A stretch of DNA of 64,000 bases. Source: B30-G6 sp963701385 (GTDB taxonomy: Bacteria > Desulfobacterota > Desulfobacteria > Desulfobacterales > B30-G6). The notes below the pieces were generated by a model. It searched no databases and was not told the DNA's origin. It saw only the letters and a list, made by a program, of their open reading frames with translations. This document shows positions 8,363 to 16,709 of this stretch, piece by piece. Numbering within the stretch: position 1 is the stretch's first letter; each line of letters begins with the position of its first letter. Position numbers and translations under genes: made by a program. The stretch covers positions 124,001-188,000 of the forward strand of contig CAVOZW010000017.1 of NCBI GenBank assembly GCA_963701385.1, read 5' to 3'.

Positions 8363-8805
8363 TGAATCAGTTTGAACCGCTTATCGTGGCCTTCTGCTGT
8401 CATTACTGCGCATACACGGCAGCAGATATGGCCGGCAGCCAGCGGCTGAATTACCCGCCGAACGTGAGGATTGTCAGGGTTCCCTGTTCGGGAAAAGTCG
8501 ATGCCCTGCATATCCTCAAGGCCTTCGAAAAGGGCGCCGATGGGGTATATGTCGCCGGCTGTCTGGAAGGAGACTGCCACTTTAAGAACGGCAACACAAG
8601 GGCCGCCCGGCGCGTGACCTACGTCAAACACCTTTTAGATGAAATCGGCATCGACGGAGAACGGCTCGAAATGTTTTACATGTCCGCAGGCATGGGAGAT
8701 CGGTTTTCTCAGATTGCAAAAGACATGACGGAAAAAATCCGCGGACTCGGTCCCAACCCGGCCAGGCAAGCAAACCCTAAAAAAGCTGAGAAAGCGGTTG
8801 CTTGA
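8362..8805 (+). CDS. mvhD: MvhD/FlpD family hydrogenase iron-sulfur subunit
   Basis: This 147-residue protein has the MvhD motif FCCHYCAYTAADMAG and conserved Cys further on (RVPCSGKVD, GCLEGDCHF) that bind a [2Fe-2S] cluster. MvhD links a hydrogenase, formate dehydrogenase or other donor to HdrA. No such donor gene lies in this cluster, so the partner here is probably MetV/MetF or a diffusible carrier. The start overlaps the hdrA stop (TAATG), which indicates translational coupling. Confidence 0.95.
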   Translation: MNQFEPLIVAFCCHYCAYTAADMAGSQRLNYPPNVRIVRVPCSGKVDALHILKAFEKGADGVYVAGCLEGDCHFKNGNTRAARRVTYVKHLLDEIGIDGERLEMFYMSAGMGDRFSQIAKDMTEKIRGLGPNPARQANPKKAEKAVA

Positions 8806-8830
8806 TGAACCCAAAGGAGAGTGAATCAGA

Positions 8831-9496
8831 ATGATCACCGCTGAAAGAAAACCCTTAGAAGAAATTGTGGAATTCGTAAAGCCTTATGGCCGAATTCTTC
8901 TCGTCGGCTGCAACGAATGCGTCACCGTGTGTGCGGCAGGCGGCCGAAAAGAGGTCGGGCTTCTGGCCTCCGCACTTCAGTTGAAATCTATGCAGGCAGG
9001 TCAGACACTGGACATCAAAGAAATGACCCTCGAAAGACAGTGTGATCCAGAATATGTTGAAGAACTGGCTCCGGTTATCGATCAGGCAGAGGCGGTCCTT
9101 TCCATGGCCTGCGGTTGCGGTGTTCAGGAAGTGGCAAGACGCTACAAGCATCTACCGGTCTATCCTGCCCTGAACACCAAATTCATGGGTGCTTCCGAAC
9201 GCCAGGGTGTCTGGGCCGAACGATGCCAGGGTTGCGGGGACTGCCTCTTGGGACTGACCGGAGGCATCTGCCCCATTGCACGATGCGCCAAACAACTGCT
9301 CAACGGTCCATGCGGAGGCTCCAGCAACGGGAAATGTGAAATCAGCCCGGAGGTTGACTGTGTATGGCAGCTGATATGGGATCGGTTGAAAGCATTGGGG
9401 TTGCAAGGCAGATATGAAGATATTATGCCGGCAAAAAATTGGCAAACCAGCAGGGGCGGCGGTCCCCGAAAGATAATTAGAGAGGATTTGGTATAA
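8831..9496 (+). CDS. metV: MetV: zinc/Fe-S protein of methylenetetrahydrofolate reductase
   Basis: This 221-residue protein matches the MetV / methylene-THF reductase C-terminal-domain family. It contains CNECVTVC (residues 28-35), CGCGVQEVA (near 97), then CQGCGDCLL, CPIARCAKQ and the signature LLNGPCGGSSNGKCE. In Moorella thermoacetica MetV partners MetF and connects it to HdrABC-MvhD. Its position here, between mvhD and metF (metF start overlaps its stop by one base), supports the same assembly. RBS AAAGGAGAG lies before ATG 8831. Confidence 0.93.
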   Translation: MITAERKPLEEIVEFVKPYGRILLVGCNECVTVCAAGGRKEVGLLASALQLKSMQAGQTLDIKEMTLERQCDPEYVEELAPVIDQAEAVLSMACGCGVQEVARRYKHLPVYPALNTKFMGASERQGVWAERCQGCGDCLLGLTGGICPIARCAKQLLNGPCGGSSNGKCEISPEVDCVWQLIWDRLKALGLQGRYEDIMPAKNWQTSRGGGPRKIIREDLV

Positions 9497-10419
9497 TGAA
9501 AACCAAAAGTGTGCTGGAAAAGGTATTGGCATCGGGCAATCTGGCTGTCACCTCCGAGTGTGGTCCACCGCGGGGTGCCGTTCCTGAAAAGGTCAAAGAG
9601 AAGGCCGAAATGCTCAGAGGATACGTGGATGCGGTAAACATCACCGACAATCAGACGGCGATGGTTCGAATGTCAAGCTTTGCCGCATGCGTCATTGTCC
9701 GTCAAATGGGTCTTCATCCTATCCTGCAAGTCGTCACCAGGGATCGAAATCGTCTGGCCATTCAAAGCGATATTCTGGGGGCCTATTCTTTTGAAATTGA
9801 CAACATGCTGTGTCTGTCCGGAGATCACCCGCACTTTGGCGATCATCCCCAAGCCATGAATGTTCACGATATTGATTCGATTCAGTTTGTTCAGATGGTA
9901 AAAACCATGCGCGATGAGGGAAAATTCCAAGGTGGCGCCGACATCCTGAATCCACCGCAGATGTTCATCGGTGCAGCTGCAAACCCCTTCGCGGACCCCT
10001 TTGAGCTGCGTGTGGCCCGCCTGGCAAAAAAGGTCAAGGCAGGGGCGGATTTCATTCAAACCCAATGCATCTACAATCTGGACAAGTTCGAACAATGGAT
10101 GCAGGGTGTCAGGGACAGAGGTCTGCATGAAAAGGTTTATATTCTGGCAGGGGTGACGCCCATGAAGTCCGCGGGTATGGCCCGCTACATGAAAAACAAG
10201 GTTCCGGGTATGGATGTACCGGATGACGTCGTCCAACGTATGGCAGGTGTCCCAAAAGAAAAACAGGCCGACGAGGGCATCAAGATCTGCGTCGAAACCA
10301 TCCAACGGCTGAAAGAAGTGAAAGGCGTCAGCGGTTTTCACATCATGGCCATCGAATGGGAACAAAAAGTTAAGGAAATTACAGAAAAAGCAGGCCTGTA
10401 CCCACGTCCCCAAGTTTAA
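9496..10419 (+). CDS. metF: Methylenetetrahydrofolate reductase MetF (second copy)
   Basis: This 307-residue MetF TIM-barrel protein has the conserved Glu in VTSECGPPRG (about residue 21), NITDNQ, TRDRNRLAIQSDILGA, the hallmark LSGDHP (about 110) and GADFIQTQCIYN. The reaction is reduction of 5,10-methylene-THF to 5-methyl-THF in the methyl branch of the Wood-Ljungdahl pathway. It is translationally coupled to metV, as expected for a MetFV pair. It is closer to the standard MetF than the first copy at 4406. It is probably the last gene of the cluster. Confidence 0.95.
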   Translation: MKTKSVLEKVLASGNLAVTSECGPPRGAVPEKVKEKAEMLRGYVDAVNITDNQTAMVRMSSFAACVIVRQMGLHPILQVVTRDRNRLAIQSDILGAYSFEIDNMLCLSGDHPHFGDHPQAMNVHDIDSIQFVQMVKTMRDEGKFQGGADILNPPQMFIGAAANPFADPFELRVARLAKKVKAGADFIQTQCIYNLDKFEQWMQGVRDRGLHEKVYILAGVTPMKSAGMARYMKNKVPGMDVPDDVVQRMAGVPKEKQADEGIKICVETIQRLKEVKGVSGFHIMAIEWEQKVKEITEKAGLYPRPQV

Positions 10420-10499
10420 TTTTACCGTTGGCGGGGGTTCCCGCATGACGATGTTGCATTACATTGATAACTGACAAGATCGATCAAGGAGGGTGATAA

Positions 10500-10889
10500 A
10501 TGAGCGCAAAACAACTGGTCCTGGTGGTAGACGATGATCCGGATTTGGTCGAATCCGTATCCATGAAACTCGAGAGCGAAAATTTCAACGTCGCCAAAGC
10601 CTACGATGGCGTGGAAGCCTGGGATAAAATCAAGCAAAAACGGCCGGACCTGATTATCCTGGATGTGATGATGCCAAGGAAAAATGGCTATCAACTGTGC
10701 GATGAGCTCAAAAAATCAGAAGAATATAAAGATATTATCGTCGTCCTTCTGACAGCGGTGGCCGATGCGGTCACATCCACAAGCTTTACGCATATGGACG
10801 GAAAAACAACCCTGGCCGATGATTTTATCCCCAAGCCCATCGAACTGGACCGGCTTATGGAAATGGTTAAAGAAAACCTGGACATTTAG
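10500..10889 (+). CDS. Single-domain response regulator (CheY-like receiver)
   Basis: This 129-residue stand-alone receiver domain has the acidic pair in VDDDPD (residues 9-14), the phospho-acceptor Asp in IILDVMMP (about 56) and the conserved Lys in FIPKP (about 112). There is no output domain. RBS AAGGAGGG is at 10485-10492. It stands between metF and two ACT-like genes and two histidine kinases, so it is probably phosphorylated by one of those kinases. An insert (TAVADAVTSTSFTHMDG) before the Lys is longer than usual. Confidence 0.9.
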   Translation: MSAKQLVLVVDDDPDLVESVSMKLESENFNVAKAYDGVEAWDKIKQKRPDLIILDVMMPRKNGYQLCDELKKSEEYKDIIVVLLTAVADAVTSTSFTHMDGKTTLADDFIPKPIELDRLMEMVKENLDI

Positions 10890-10905
10890 TGGGCGGTAAC
10901 CTCGA

Positions 10906-11412
10906 ATGGCAAAGAAGATCAGGATCGATGGCATCAAACTGAGCCGGGAACTCGTCCATATCCAGATATCAACAAGATCGGGAAAAAAGGGTTTGAATAC
11001 CCGTTTCCTGCGGTCCATGGCTGAAAACCGGATCAATATTTCGTTGCTCGCCTATTCGGCCATGGACAAACGCACCCAAGGATCCTATTGCATCGCGGGG
11101 GAAGATTCAGACCAGCTGAATCAACTTCTGGCCAATGATCCGGAACTGAAAGCGGCCGCAGTGTGCAAATCGCCGCTGGGATCCGTATCTCTATTTCCAC
11201 ATAAATTCAGCCTCAATTTTTTTGGCTGTCTGATGCATGTGTTCGGGAAATCCGGCCTGCCTATTTACGGAATGGCCGCTTCTCTGTCCGCTCTGACGGT
11301 GACGACCGATTTTCACCTGCTCGACCGCGCCATTGAACTGATAGAGCCGCACATAAGCCTTCCCCCAAACCATGCACCGTTTGGCCCACAACTCAGGATA
11401 AGGTCGATTTAG
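10906..11412 (+). CDS. ACT-like domain protein (aspartokinase C-terminus type)
   Basis: This 168-residue protein resembles the paired ACT domains of aspartokinase without the kinase. It has an N-terminal strand-helix unit (LVHIQISTRSGKKGLNTRFL, residues 15-34) and a later FGKSGLPIYGMAASLSALTV segment. ACT domains bind small ligands, often amino acids, and regulate partners. It is sandwiched between a receiver and histidine kinases, so ligand sensing for that system is inferred. The next gene is of similar size and has similar motifs. Confidence 0.6.
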   Translation: MAKKIRIDGIKLSRELVHIQISTRSGKKGLNTRFLRSMAENRINISLLAYSAMDKRTQGSYCIAGEDSDQLNQLLANDPELKAAAVCKSPLGSVSLFPHKFSLNFFGCLMHVFGKSGLPIYGMAASLSALTVTTDFHLLDRAIELIEPHISLPPNHAPFGPQLRIRSI

Positions 11413-11437
11413 CGCTTGTCTGCCTGGAGGGTTTGAA

Positions 11438-11962
11438 TTGGAAACCATTGCCGTTTACTGGGAAAACAGGATTAAGACCTATGGTCTCCAAATAGAGCGT
11501 GAACTGTCACTGTTCCAGATCTCCGTAGCACCGCAGTCGCTAGCAGGGTTTGGTTCGGCTTTGTTTAAAGAAACCGGCGAGATCCATTTTAGCTGGGTAC
11601 TGATCCAACCGTCATCCACACACGCATTGAAGATCTATATTTTGCTTACTCAAAAATGGGAACAACCCATGCAGGCCCTTCTGGAAGATTACCGGGGAAA
11701 CGATAGCAGCCTTGATCTGCGGGTGGTGTCGCCTGTGGAAATGGTTTTCTTTCACGGACCCCATTTTGGAGATCGCTACGGCATAGCCGATACAGCCTTG
11801 GATACCCTCCGTGCAAAAGACTTGCCGATATTGATCGCAGGCTGCACAGGTGCTTCGGTTTATATTATCGTCCCGGAACATTGTTCGGCCGAAACCAGAG
11901 ATATCCTGTCGGATGTTTTTGATACGCCAAAAAATAAAAGCATGCAAAAAGAACCTATCTAG
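11438..11962 (+). CDS. Second ACT-like domain protein
   Basis: This 174-residue protein probably starts at TTG 11438, because GGAGG at 11426-11430 is 7 bases upstream. The C-terminal half (VEMVFFHGPHFGDRYGIADT, then DLPILIAGCTGASVYIIVPE) looks like an ACT beta-alpha-beta unit of the aspartokinase type. The N-terminal half is not recognised. It sits 25 bp after the other ACT-like gene and 3 bp before a PAS histidine kinase, so the three are likely one transcript. Confidence 0.5.
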   Translation: METIAVYWENRIKTYGLQIERELSLFQISVAPQSLAGFGSALFKETGEIHFSWVLIQPSSTHALKIYILLTQKWEQPMQALLEDYRGNDSSLDLRVVSPVEMVFFHGPHFGDRYGIADTALDTLRAKDLPILIAGCTGASVYIIVPEHCSAETRDILSDVFDTPKNKSMQKEPI

Positions 11963-11965
11963 AAA

Positions 11966-13486
11966 ATGAATATTAACTTCAACAGCGAAATAGATTGGCG
12001 GGTTCAGGTTTTCGACTCGCTTTCATTTCCCACCTTGATCATGACTCCCGATCGAAAGATCGTCACGGCCAATCAGATCTTTCTTAAAAAATATCATTTA
12101 AATACGCAGCAAGTTGTGGGCAAACGCTGCTCTGATGTTTTTTACCGCGAAGAGCACTGCCCCAACGAGATTTGCCCTTTTGATAAGGTACTGACCGAAA
12201 AAATCGGCCAGACCGTCATCCGGCGGACGACCTCACTGACCGGAAAAATGTTCTGGGAGGACCGGGTCTTCTCCCCGATTCTGGATGATGACGGCAACGT
12301 TGCCTATATCATGGAGAGTGTCAGAGACATCACCCGGTTGAAAAATCTGGAACATACCCTCAAAGAAACCGAAGCGTTTCTGACAAAAATCATCCGTGGA
12401 TCACCGGTTGCCATTGTCGTGGCGGACCGCTATGCCAATATCCTGCTCATGAACCCTGCAGCCGAGGAACTTTTCGGCTATACTCAGCGGGAAGCCGTCA
12501 CCCAGATCACGGTGGAGAACCTCTATCCGGCAGGCGCGTCCAAAAGCATCATGCAACAACTTCTCAGCAGCAAGCTCGGTGGAAAGGGAAAGCTTCTGAG
12601 TACCCATACAACCATTTTGAATGCCGATGGCAAAGAGATCCCGGTGGAACTCAATGCCTCCATTATCTATGAAGAGGGTGCGGCAGTTGCCACGGTAGGC
12701 ATCTACAAAGACTTGCGAACGATAATTGCCATGGAAGAAAAGCTTAAAAAGGCCGCTGAGCAGATCGTGCAATCGGAGAAAATGGCATCCCTGGGAAAGC
12801 TGGCCGCAGGCGTGGCACATGAAATCAACAATCCGCTTACCGGAATCCTGATGTACGCCCACATCGCCAAAGATAACTTGGAAAAGAACGACTCACCCCA
12901 AAAGGAACTTGCGTATATCATCGAAGATGCCGAGCGGTGCAGCGATATCGTAAACAACCTGCTCGCCTACAGCCGGCAAAACATTCACTCCGAAAAAACC
13001 ATCCAGTCCGTAAATGAGCTGGTCGAAGAGAGTCTGATCCTTATACGGGATCAAAAACTGTTCATGAACATTCAGCTGGTCAAAGCGTTTTCTGAAGACG
13101 AACTGTACATCAGGATCGATAAAAATCATATGAACCAGGTTGTCATCAACCTGGTCATGAACGCCGTTGACGCCATGGGGCGACAGGGGACACTCACCTT
13201 GCGAACCTTTCAGGATAAAAAAGACAAGCTGATTCATTTTGAAATATCAGACACGGGCAGCGGTATCCCAAAGGAGAACATACCCCGGATATTCGATCCT
13301 TTTTTTACCACAAAAAGTCAGGGACAAGGCACCGGGCTTGGTCTAAGCACCGTATATGGGATTGTTAAGAAAAATCACGGAACGATTTCTGTCAAGGATA
13401 CCGGCCCTCACGGTACGACCTTTTTGCTGAAATTCCCGAAAGCAAACAGCGCGCCTGAACCGAAACAACGAGCGTATTCCGCCTAG
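11966..13486 (+). CDS. PAS-PAS sensor histidine kinase
   Basis: This 506-residue soluble kinase has no transmembrane segment. PAS 1 (about 12-118) contains a Cys pair region CPNEICPFD; PAS 2 spans about 130-240; HisKA has the phospho-acceptor in VAHEINNPLTG (His near 290); HATPase_c has N (VINLVMNAVDAM), G1 (DTGSGIP) and G2 (GTGLGLS) boxes. The NtrB-like HEINNP motif suggests a soluble sensor possibly paired with the receiver at 10500. The Cys-bearing PAS recalls the PAS of the sigma-54 activator at 944. Confidence 0.93.
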   Translation: MNINFNSEIDWRVQVFDSLSFPTLIMTPDRKIVTANQIFLKKYHLNTQQVVGKRCSDVFYREEHCPNEICPFDKVLTEKIGQTVIRRTTSLTGKMFWEDRVFSPILDDDGNVAYIMESVRDITRLKNLEHTLKETEAFLTKIIRGSPVAIVVADRYANILLMNPAAEELFGYTQREAVTQITVENLYPAGASKSIMQQLLSSKLGGKGKLLSTHTTILNADGKEIPVELNASIIYEEGAAVATVGIYKDLRTIIAMEEKLKKAAEQIVQSEKMASLGKLAAGVAHEINNPLTGILMYAHIAKDNLEKNDSPQKELAYIIEDAERCSDIVNNLLAYSRQNIHSEKTIQSVNELVEESLILIRDQKLFMNIQLVKAFSEDELYIRIDKNHMNQVVINLVMNAVDAMGRQGTLTLRTFQDKKDKLIHFEISDTGSGIPKENIPRIFDPFFTTKSQGQGTGLGLSTVYGIVKKNHGTISVKDTGPHGTTFLLKFPKANSAPEPKQRAYSA

Positions 13487-13508
13487 CTTGCGGCGAGGTT
13501 CTTCAATA
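13486..13508. repeat. Dispersed palindromic repeat, copy 3 (inverted)
   Basis: GCTTGCGGCGAGGTTCTTCAA is the reverse complement of the repeat core TTGAAGAACCTCGC. It lies directly between two histidine kinase genes and overlaps the first one's stop codon. Confidence 0.65.
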
Positions 13509-13535
13509 TGAAATGTGATACCAAGGAAATATAAA

Positions 13536-15002
13536 ATGGCCCTACAAACAGAACCAAATGATGGATACACACCCCAAATCCTGGTCGTCGACGACGAAAA
13601 ACGAATCCGGGATGCCTGCCAAACTGTGCTGATGGGTGAAGGCTACGAGGTGACCTGCGCAGAAAATGGGAAACAGGGACTTCAATTGATCGGCCAGAAA
13701 CACTTTGATATCATCCTGCTCGATCTCATGATGCCGGAGATGCCCGGCCTGGAGGTCCTTCCGCGGGTCAAAACAGACCATCCCGATACGGTTGTCATCG
13801 TCATCACCGGTTATGCCACACTTGAGCATTCCATCGAGGCCATGAAGGCCGGCGCCTTTGATTTTATCTCCAAGCCGTTCACACCCAAAAGGCTCAAGGT
13901 GGTCGTTTCCAAGGCCATCGAGCACATGCGTGCACTCAAAGACATTGCCAAGGAAAAATCAAGAATGCGGGGCCTGATCAACCGTCTTTCGGCCGGTGTC
14001 ATGGCCACCGATAACCGTGAACAGGTGGTGCTCGCAAACCCGGCATTTCGAAACATAATGGACTATCATGGCAAGAATATCATTGGCCAACCGGTTAAAT
14101 GCCTGATAGACAACCCCAAATTGCTAGGCATGATCGACCATGCGCTCAGCATGGGCGCGGATGAATCCAAGGCGTTGACCGATGAAATTACGCTCAACGG
14201 CGGCACGGAATCGGAAGATGTGGTGCTGAATGTTTCCTGCGCACCTTTTAGAGACCGGACCGGATCGACTTTGGGGACGATCACCGTTCTGCACGACATC
14301 ACCGTTCTCAAAAAAATGGATCAGATGAAATCCGATTTTGTATCCATGGTATCCCATGAAATCCGAAGCCCCATGAACTCTGTTCTCATGCAACTCAAAG
14401 TCATAATGGATGGTCTGGCAGGGGAAGTTACGAACAAACAGCGGGAAATATTGACCCGAGCATCCAAAAAAATTCACAGCCTGGTGGAAATGGCCTCCAA
14501 CCTCCTCGATCTAGCCAGAATAGAATCCGGATTGATTACACTAGATAAAGAAAGCCTTCAATTCAATGACCTTCTTCAGGACCAGGTAATGTTCCACAGC
14601 GAAGCCGCCAATGCCAAGCAGATCGAAATTCATTTCAATCCCTCACCCGATCTGCCGCCGGTTCAGGCAAACCGGCAAAACATGGAAGAAGTGATATCGA
14701 ACCTCATCACCAATGCCATCAACTACACCCCTGAAGGAGGCGAAATTCGCTTGTCGTCGACCCTAAAAAACGATTACGTCTGCATTGTCGTGGCAGATAC
14801 CGGATGGGGTATCCCGCCGGAGGACCTGGAGCGGGTGTTTACCCGGTTCTACCGCGTCAAAAACGATAAGACCCGATACATCACCGGCACCGGCCTGGGT
14901 CTGCCCATCATAAAAAGCATCGTCGAAGCCCATCACGGAAGCATCGATGTAGAAAGTCGTCTTGACAAGGGCAGTGTTTTCAGCGTTTACATCCCCACAT
15001 AA
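13536..15002 (+). CDS. Receiver-PAS-histidine kinase (hybrid with N-terminal receiver)
   Basis: This 488-residue protein starts at ATG 13536, chosen because AAGGAA is 7 bases upstream; an upstream GTG (13515) lacks this. Order: receiver (about 10-125, VDDEKRIRDA, Asp in ILLDLMMPEM, Lys in ISKPF), PAS (about 145-260), HisKA (VSMVSHEIRSPMNSVLMQ, His near 276) and HATPase_c (NLITNAINYT, DTGWGIP, GTGLGLP). The receiver first, kinase last order suits a relay that takes phosphate from the kinase upstream. No membrane segments are seen. Confidence 0.92.
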   Translation: MALQTEPNDGYTPQILVVDDEKRIRDACQTVLMGEGYEVTCAENGKQGLQLIGQKHFDIILLDLMMPEMPGLEVLPRVKTDHPDTVVIVITGYATLEHSIEAMKAGAFDFISKPFTPKRLKVVVSKAIEHMRALKDIAKEKSRMRGLINRLSAGVMATDNREQVVLANPAFRNIMDYHGKNIIGQPVKCLIDNPKLLGMIDHALSMGADESKALTDEITLNGGTESEDVVLNVSCAPFRDRTGSTLGTITVLHDITVLKKMDQMKSDFVSMVSHEIRSPMNSVLMQLKVIMDGLAGEVTNKQREILTRASKKIHSLVEMASNLLDLARIESGLITLDKESLQFNDLLQDQVMFHSEAANAKQIEIHFNPSPDLPPVQANRQNMEEVISNLITNAINYTPEGGEIRLSSTLKNDYVCIVVADTGWGIPPEDLERVFTRFYRVKNDKTRYITGTGLGLPIIKSIVEAHHGSIDVESRLDKGSVFSVYIPT

Positions 15003-15144
15003 ACCCCTTCCGACAGCCCCGTAATACCGTTTGTCACCGGTTTTCAGCTTGCAAGGATGAAAAGATGTCTGCTGGTGAATCGGCTTGACTCTTTTCGAAA
15101 GGTGTCTGTATATAGTTGTTGTCAGAATAACGTTCCGAAATCGC

Positions 15145-15312
15145 TCCGGCTGCATGTCTGGCATTGACCAAAATGACCCGAAGGCTGTTTTCAAGTACAT
15201 TATGCACCGGCCGCCAGTATACACTGGTGCTTTCCATAGCGATAATATTGCACCCATGGCTTACAAGCCATGATTTGAGCTTAAAAAGATCATCGGTGAA
15301 GGTTGAAAATTC
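15145..15312 (-). pseudogene. IS110-family transposase remnant
   Basis: The minus strand encodes about 55 residues including LKSWLVSHGC, IAMESTSVYWRPVHNVLE and VILVNARHA. These are hallmarks of the N-terminal (DEDD) region of IS110/IS116 transposases. Both ends are lost: after VNARHA the frame becomes unrelated, and no C-terminal domain or terminal sequences are found. The rest of the 15003-15375 gap shows only this and the repeat at 15315. Confidence 0.7.
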
Positions 15313-15314
15313 TT

Positions 15315-15345
15315 TGCAGCTTGCCGCGAGGTTCTTCAATCTTGA
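15315..15345. repeat. Dispersed palindromic repeat, copy 4 (inverted)
   Basis: GCAGCTTGCCGCGAGGTTCT followed by TCAATC is an inverted copy of the ATTGAAGAACCTCGC-type repeat. It abuts the IS110 remnant, so the two may have been disturbed by the same rearrangement. Confidence 0.65.
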
Positions 15346-15375
15346 CGAGGTATGAAATTAAGAAAAGGAGTATCT

Positions 15376-16356
15376 ATGAAAGCCCTCGAGAATAAGACGA
15401 CGACGCTTGACGATTTAGACAATCGCATACCCGGCATGAAGGCGCAGATCAGAGAAGTGTTGAAAAAAGTCGAATCGGATCTCACGCATGTTGAGCCTGA
15501 CAAACGCTTACGTAAGATCATGAAGGTTCTCAAGAAAAAAGATAAGGAAGAAATTTTCAAGGCGGGATTTGAGAAATATTATAACTCAGAGGAGTTGAAA
15601 CCCTATCAGGCCGAATTGATCAAGATGCAGCAACACCTGGAGCGCACCAAAAAGAAAATGGTTATCCTTTTTGATGGCAGAGATGCCTCGGGAAAAGGGG
15701 GGACCATCCGCCGCGTGACCCGCTACATGAATGAAAAAAGATATCACGTCGTGGCGCTGGGAAAACCGAGTGAAGAACAAAAATCAGAGCTGCATATCAA
15801 ACGATATATCGAACACTTTCCACGTGCTGGAGAAATTGTCCTGTTTGACCGAAGCTGGTACAACCGGGCTCTGGTGGAACCGGTGATGGGATTTTGCACT
15901 CGAAACCAATACAACCGCTTTATGAAAAAAGTCAACGGTTACGAAAAAAATTTTCTCACAGACGCCGGTCGAACCATCTTGCTCAAACTCTATTTCTCGG
16001 TTAGCAAAGACGAACAGGCCAGACGCTTTGAACGGCGTCGGAATGATCCACTGCGGCAGTGGAAGCTTTCCGAGGTGGATCTGCAGGCCCAGGAATTGTG
16101 GGATGAATTTACTGAAAAAAAGCTAAAACTCTTAAAAAAAACCCATACAAAAGAATCGCCCTGGTGGGTCATTCGGTCTGATGACAAGCACCTGGCCCGA
16201 CGTGAAACCATGAAGCTGATATTAAATTCAGTACGCTACAAAGGCCGCAAAAGCAAACTGGATTTTAATCTGGATTCGAGCATTGTCATCCCCGGAAACA
16301 AAGAAATATTATTGATGAAAAAACAACGTAAAAAGTTCGGCAAATCCTTGATGTAA
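15376..16356 (+). CDS. ppk2: Polyphosphate kinase 2 (PPK2 family)
   Basis: This 326-residue protein starts at ATG 15376, preceded by AAGGAG 5 bases upstream (an earlier in-frame ATG at 15352 lacks a site). It has the PPK2 P-loop FDGRDASGKGGT, the lid and Walker B region DRSWYNRALVEPVMGFC, and the family motif RRRNDPLRQWKLSEVD. PPK2 enzymes move phosphate between polyphosphate and nucleoside di- or monophosphates; the direction cannot be told from sequence. An N-terminal extension of about 85 charged residues precedes the core. It stands alone between the IS110 remnant and a hairpin region. Confidence 0.93.
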   Translation: MKALENKTTTLDDLDNRIPGMKAQIREVLKKVESDLTHVEPDKRLRKIMKVLKKKDKEEIFKAGFEKYYNSEELKPYQAELIKMQQHLERTKKKMVILFDGRDASGKGGTIRRVTRYMNEKRYHVVALGKPSEEQKSELHIKRYIEHFPRAGEIVLFDRSWYNRALVEPVMGFCTRNQYNRFMKKVNGYEKNFLTDAGRTILLKLYFSVSKDEQARRFERRRNDPLRQWKLSEVDLQAQELWDEFTEKKLKLLKKTHTKESPWWVIRSDDKHLARRETMKLILNSVRYKGRKSKLDFNLDSSIVIPGNKEILLMKKQRKKFGKSLM

Positions 16357-16663
16357 TTGCTGAGACGTATCTAAAGAACCCTAACCCATCGAAAGCGAGT
16401 CGCAACAAGATGCCACGGGCCAAGGATTGCGTATGGTGACCCCGTTCGCCCCAAATCGTTGCTCACTTTGCCAGTGTCCGTCCAGAAATAGGGATTTTCG
16501 TGTTCTGCAAGGCCGAAGGCAGGTTTATACCAGTTATCATATATATGTTCCGCATAATGCTCACGGATGAGAGGGTCCCCTCTTAAACCCCAATCGGAAC
16601 GTTATTATGACAATCACTATAACGCGCAGGAACAGTGCGCTATTTCAAAAGCCTTAAATTATG
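16357..16663. other. Intergenic region with no recognised gene
   Basis: About 300 bp between convergent ppk2 and a methyltransferase gene. No supported reading frame, RNA gene or repeat copy was seen. Only the hairpin at its right border (16664-16681) stands out. Confidence 0.5.
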
Positions 16664-16681
16664 CCTGCCGACACCGGCAGG
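16664..16681 (-). terminator. Hairpin downstream of the methyltransferase gene
   Basis: CCTGCCG-ACAC-CGGCAGG is a perfect 7-bp stem with a 4-base loop, about 30 bp beyond the stop of the minus-strand methyltransferase. On the minus strand an AT-rich tract (CATAATTTAAGG) follows. Confidence 0.5.
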
Positions 16682-16709
16682 GCGTGAAAAGACCCTTTGT
16701 GGATGGCGA

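Noticed and set aside
13515..13535. Upstream GTG start for the receiver-kinase gene
   Set aside because: ATG 13536 has AAGGAA at proper distance and begins directly before the receiver domain.
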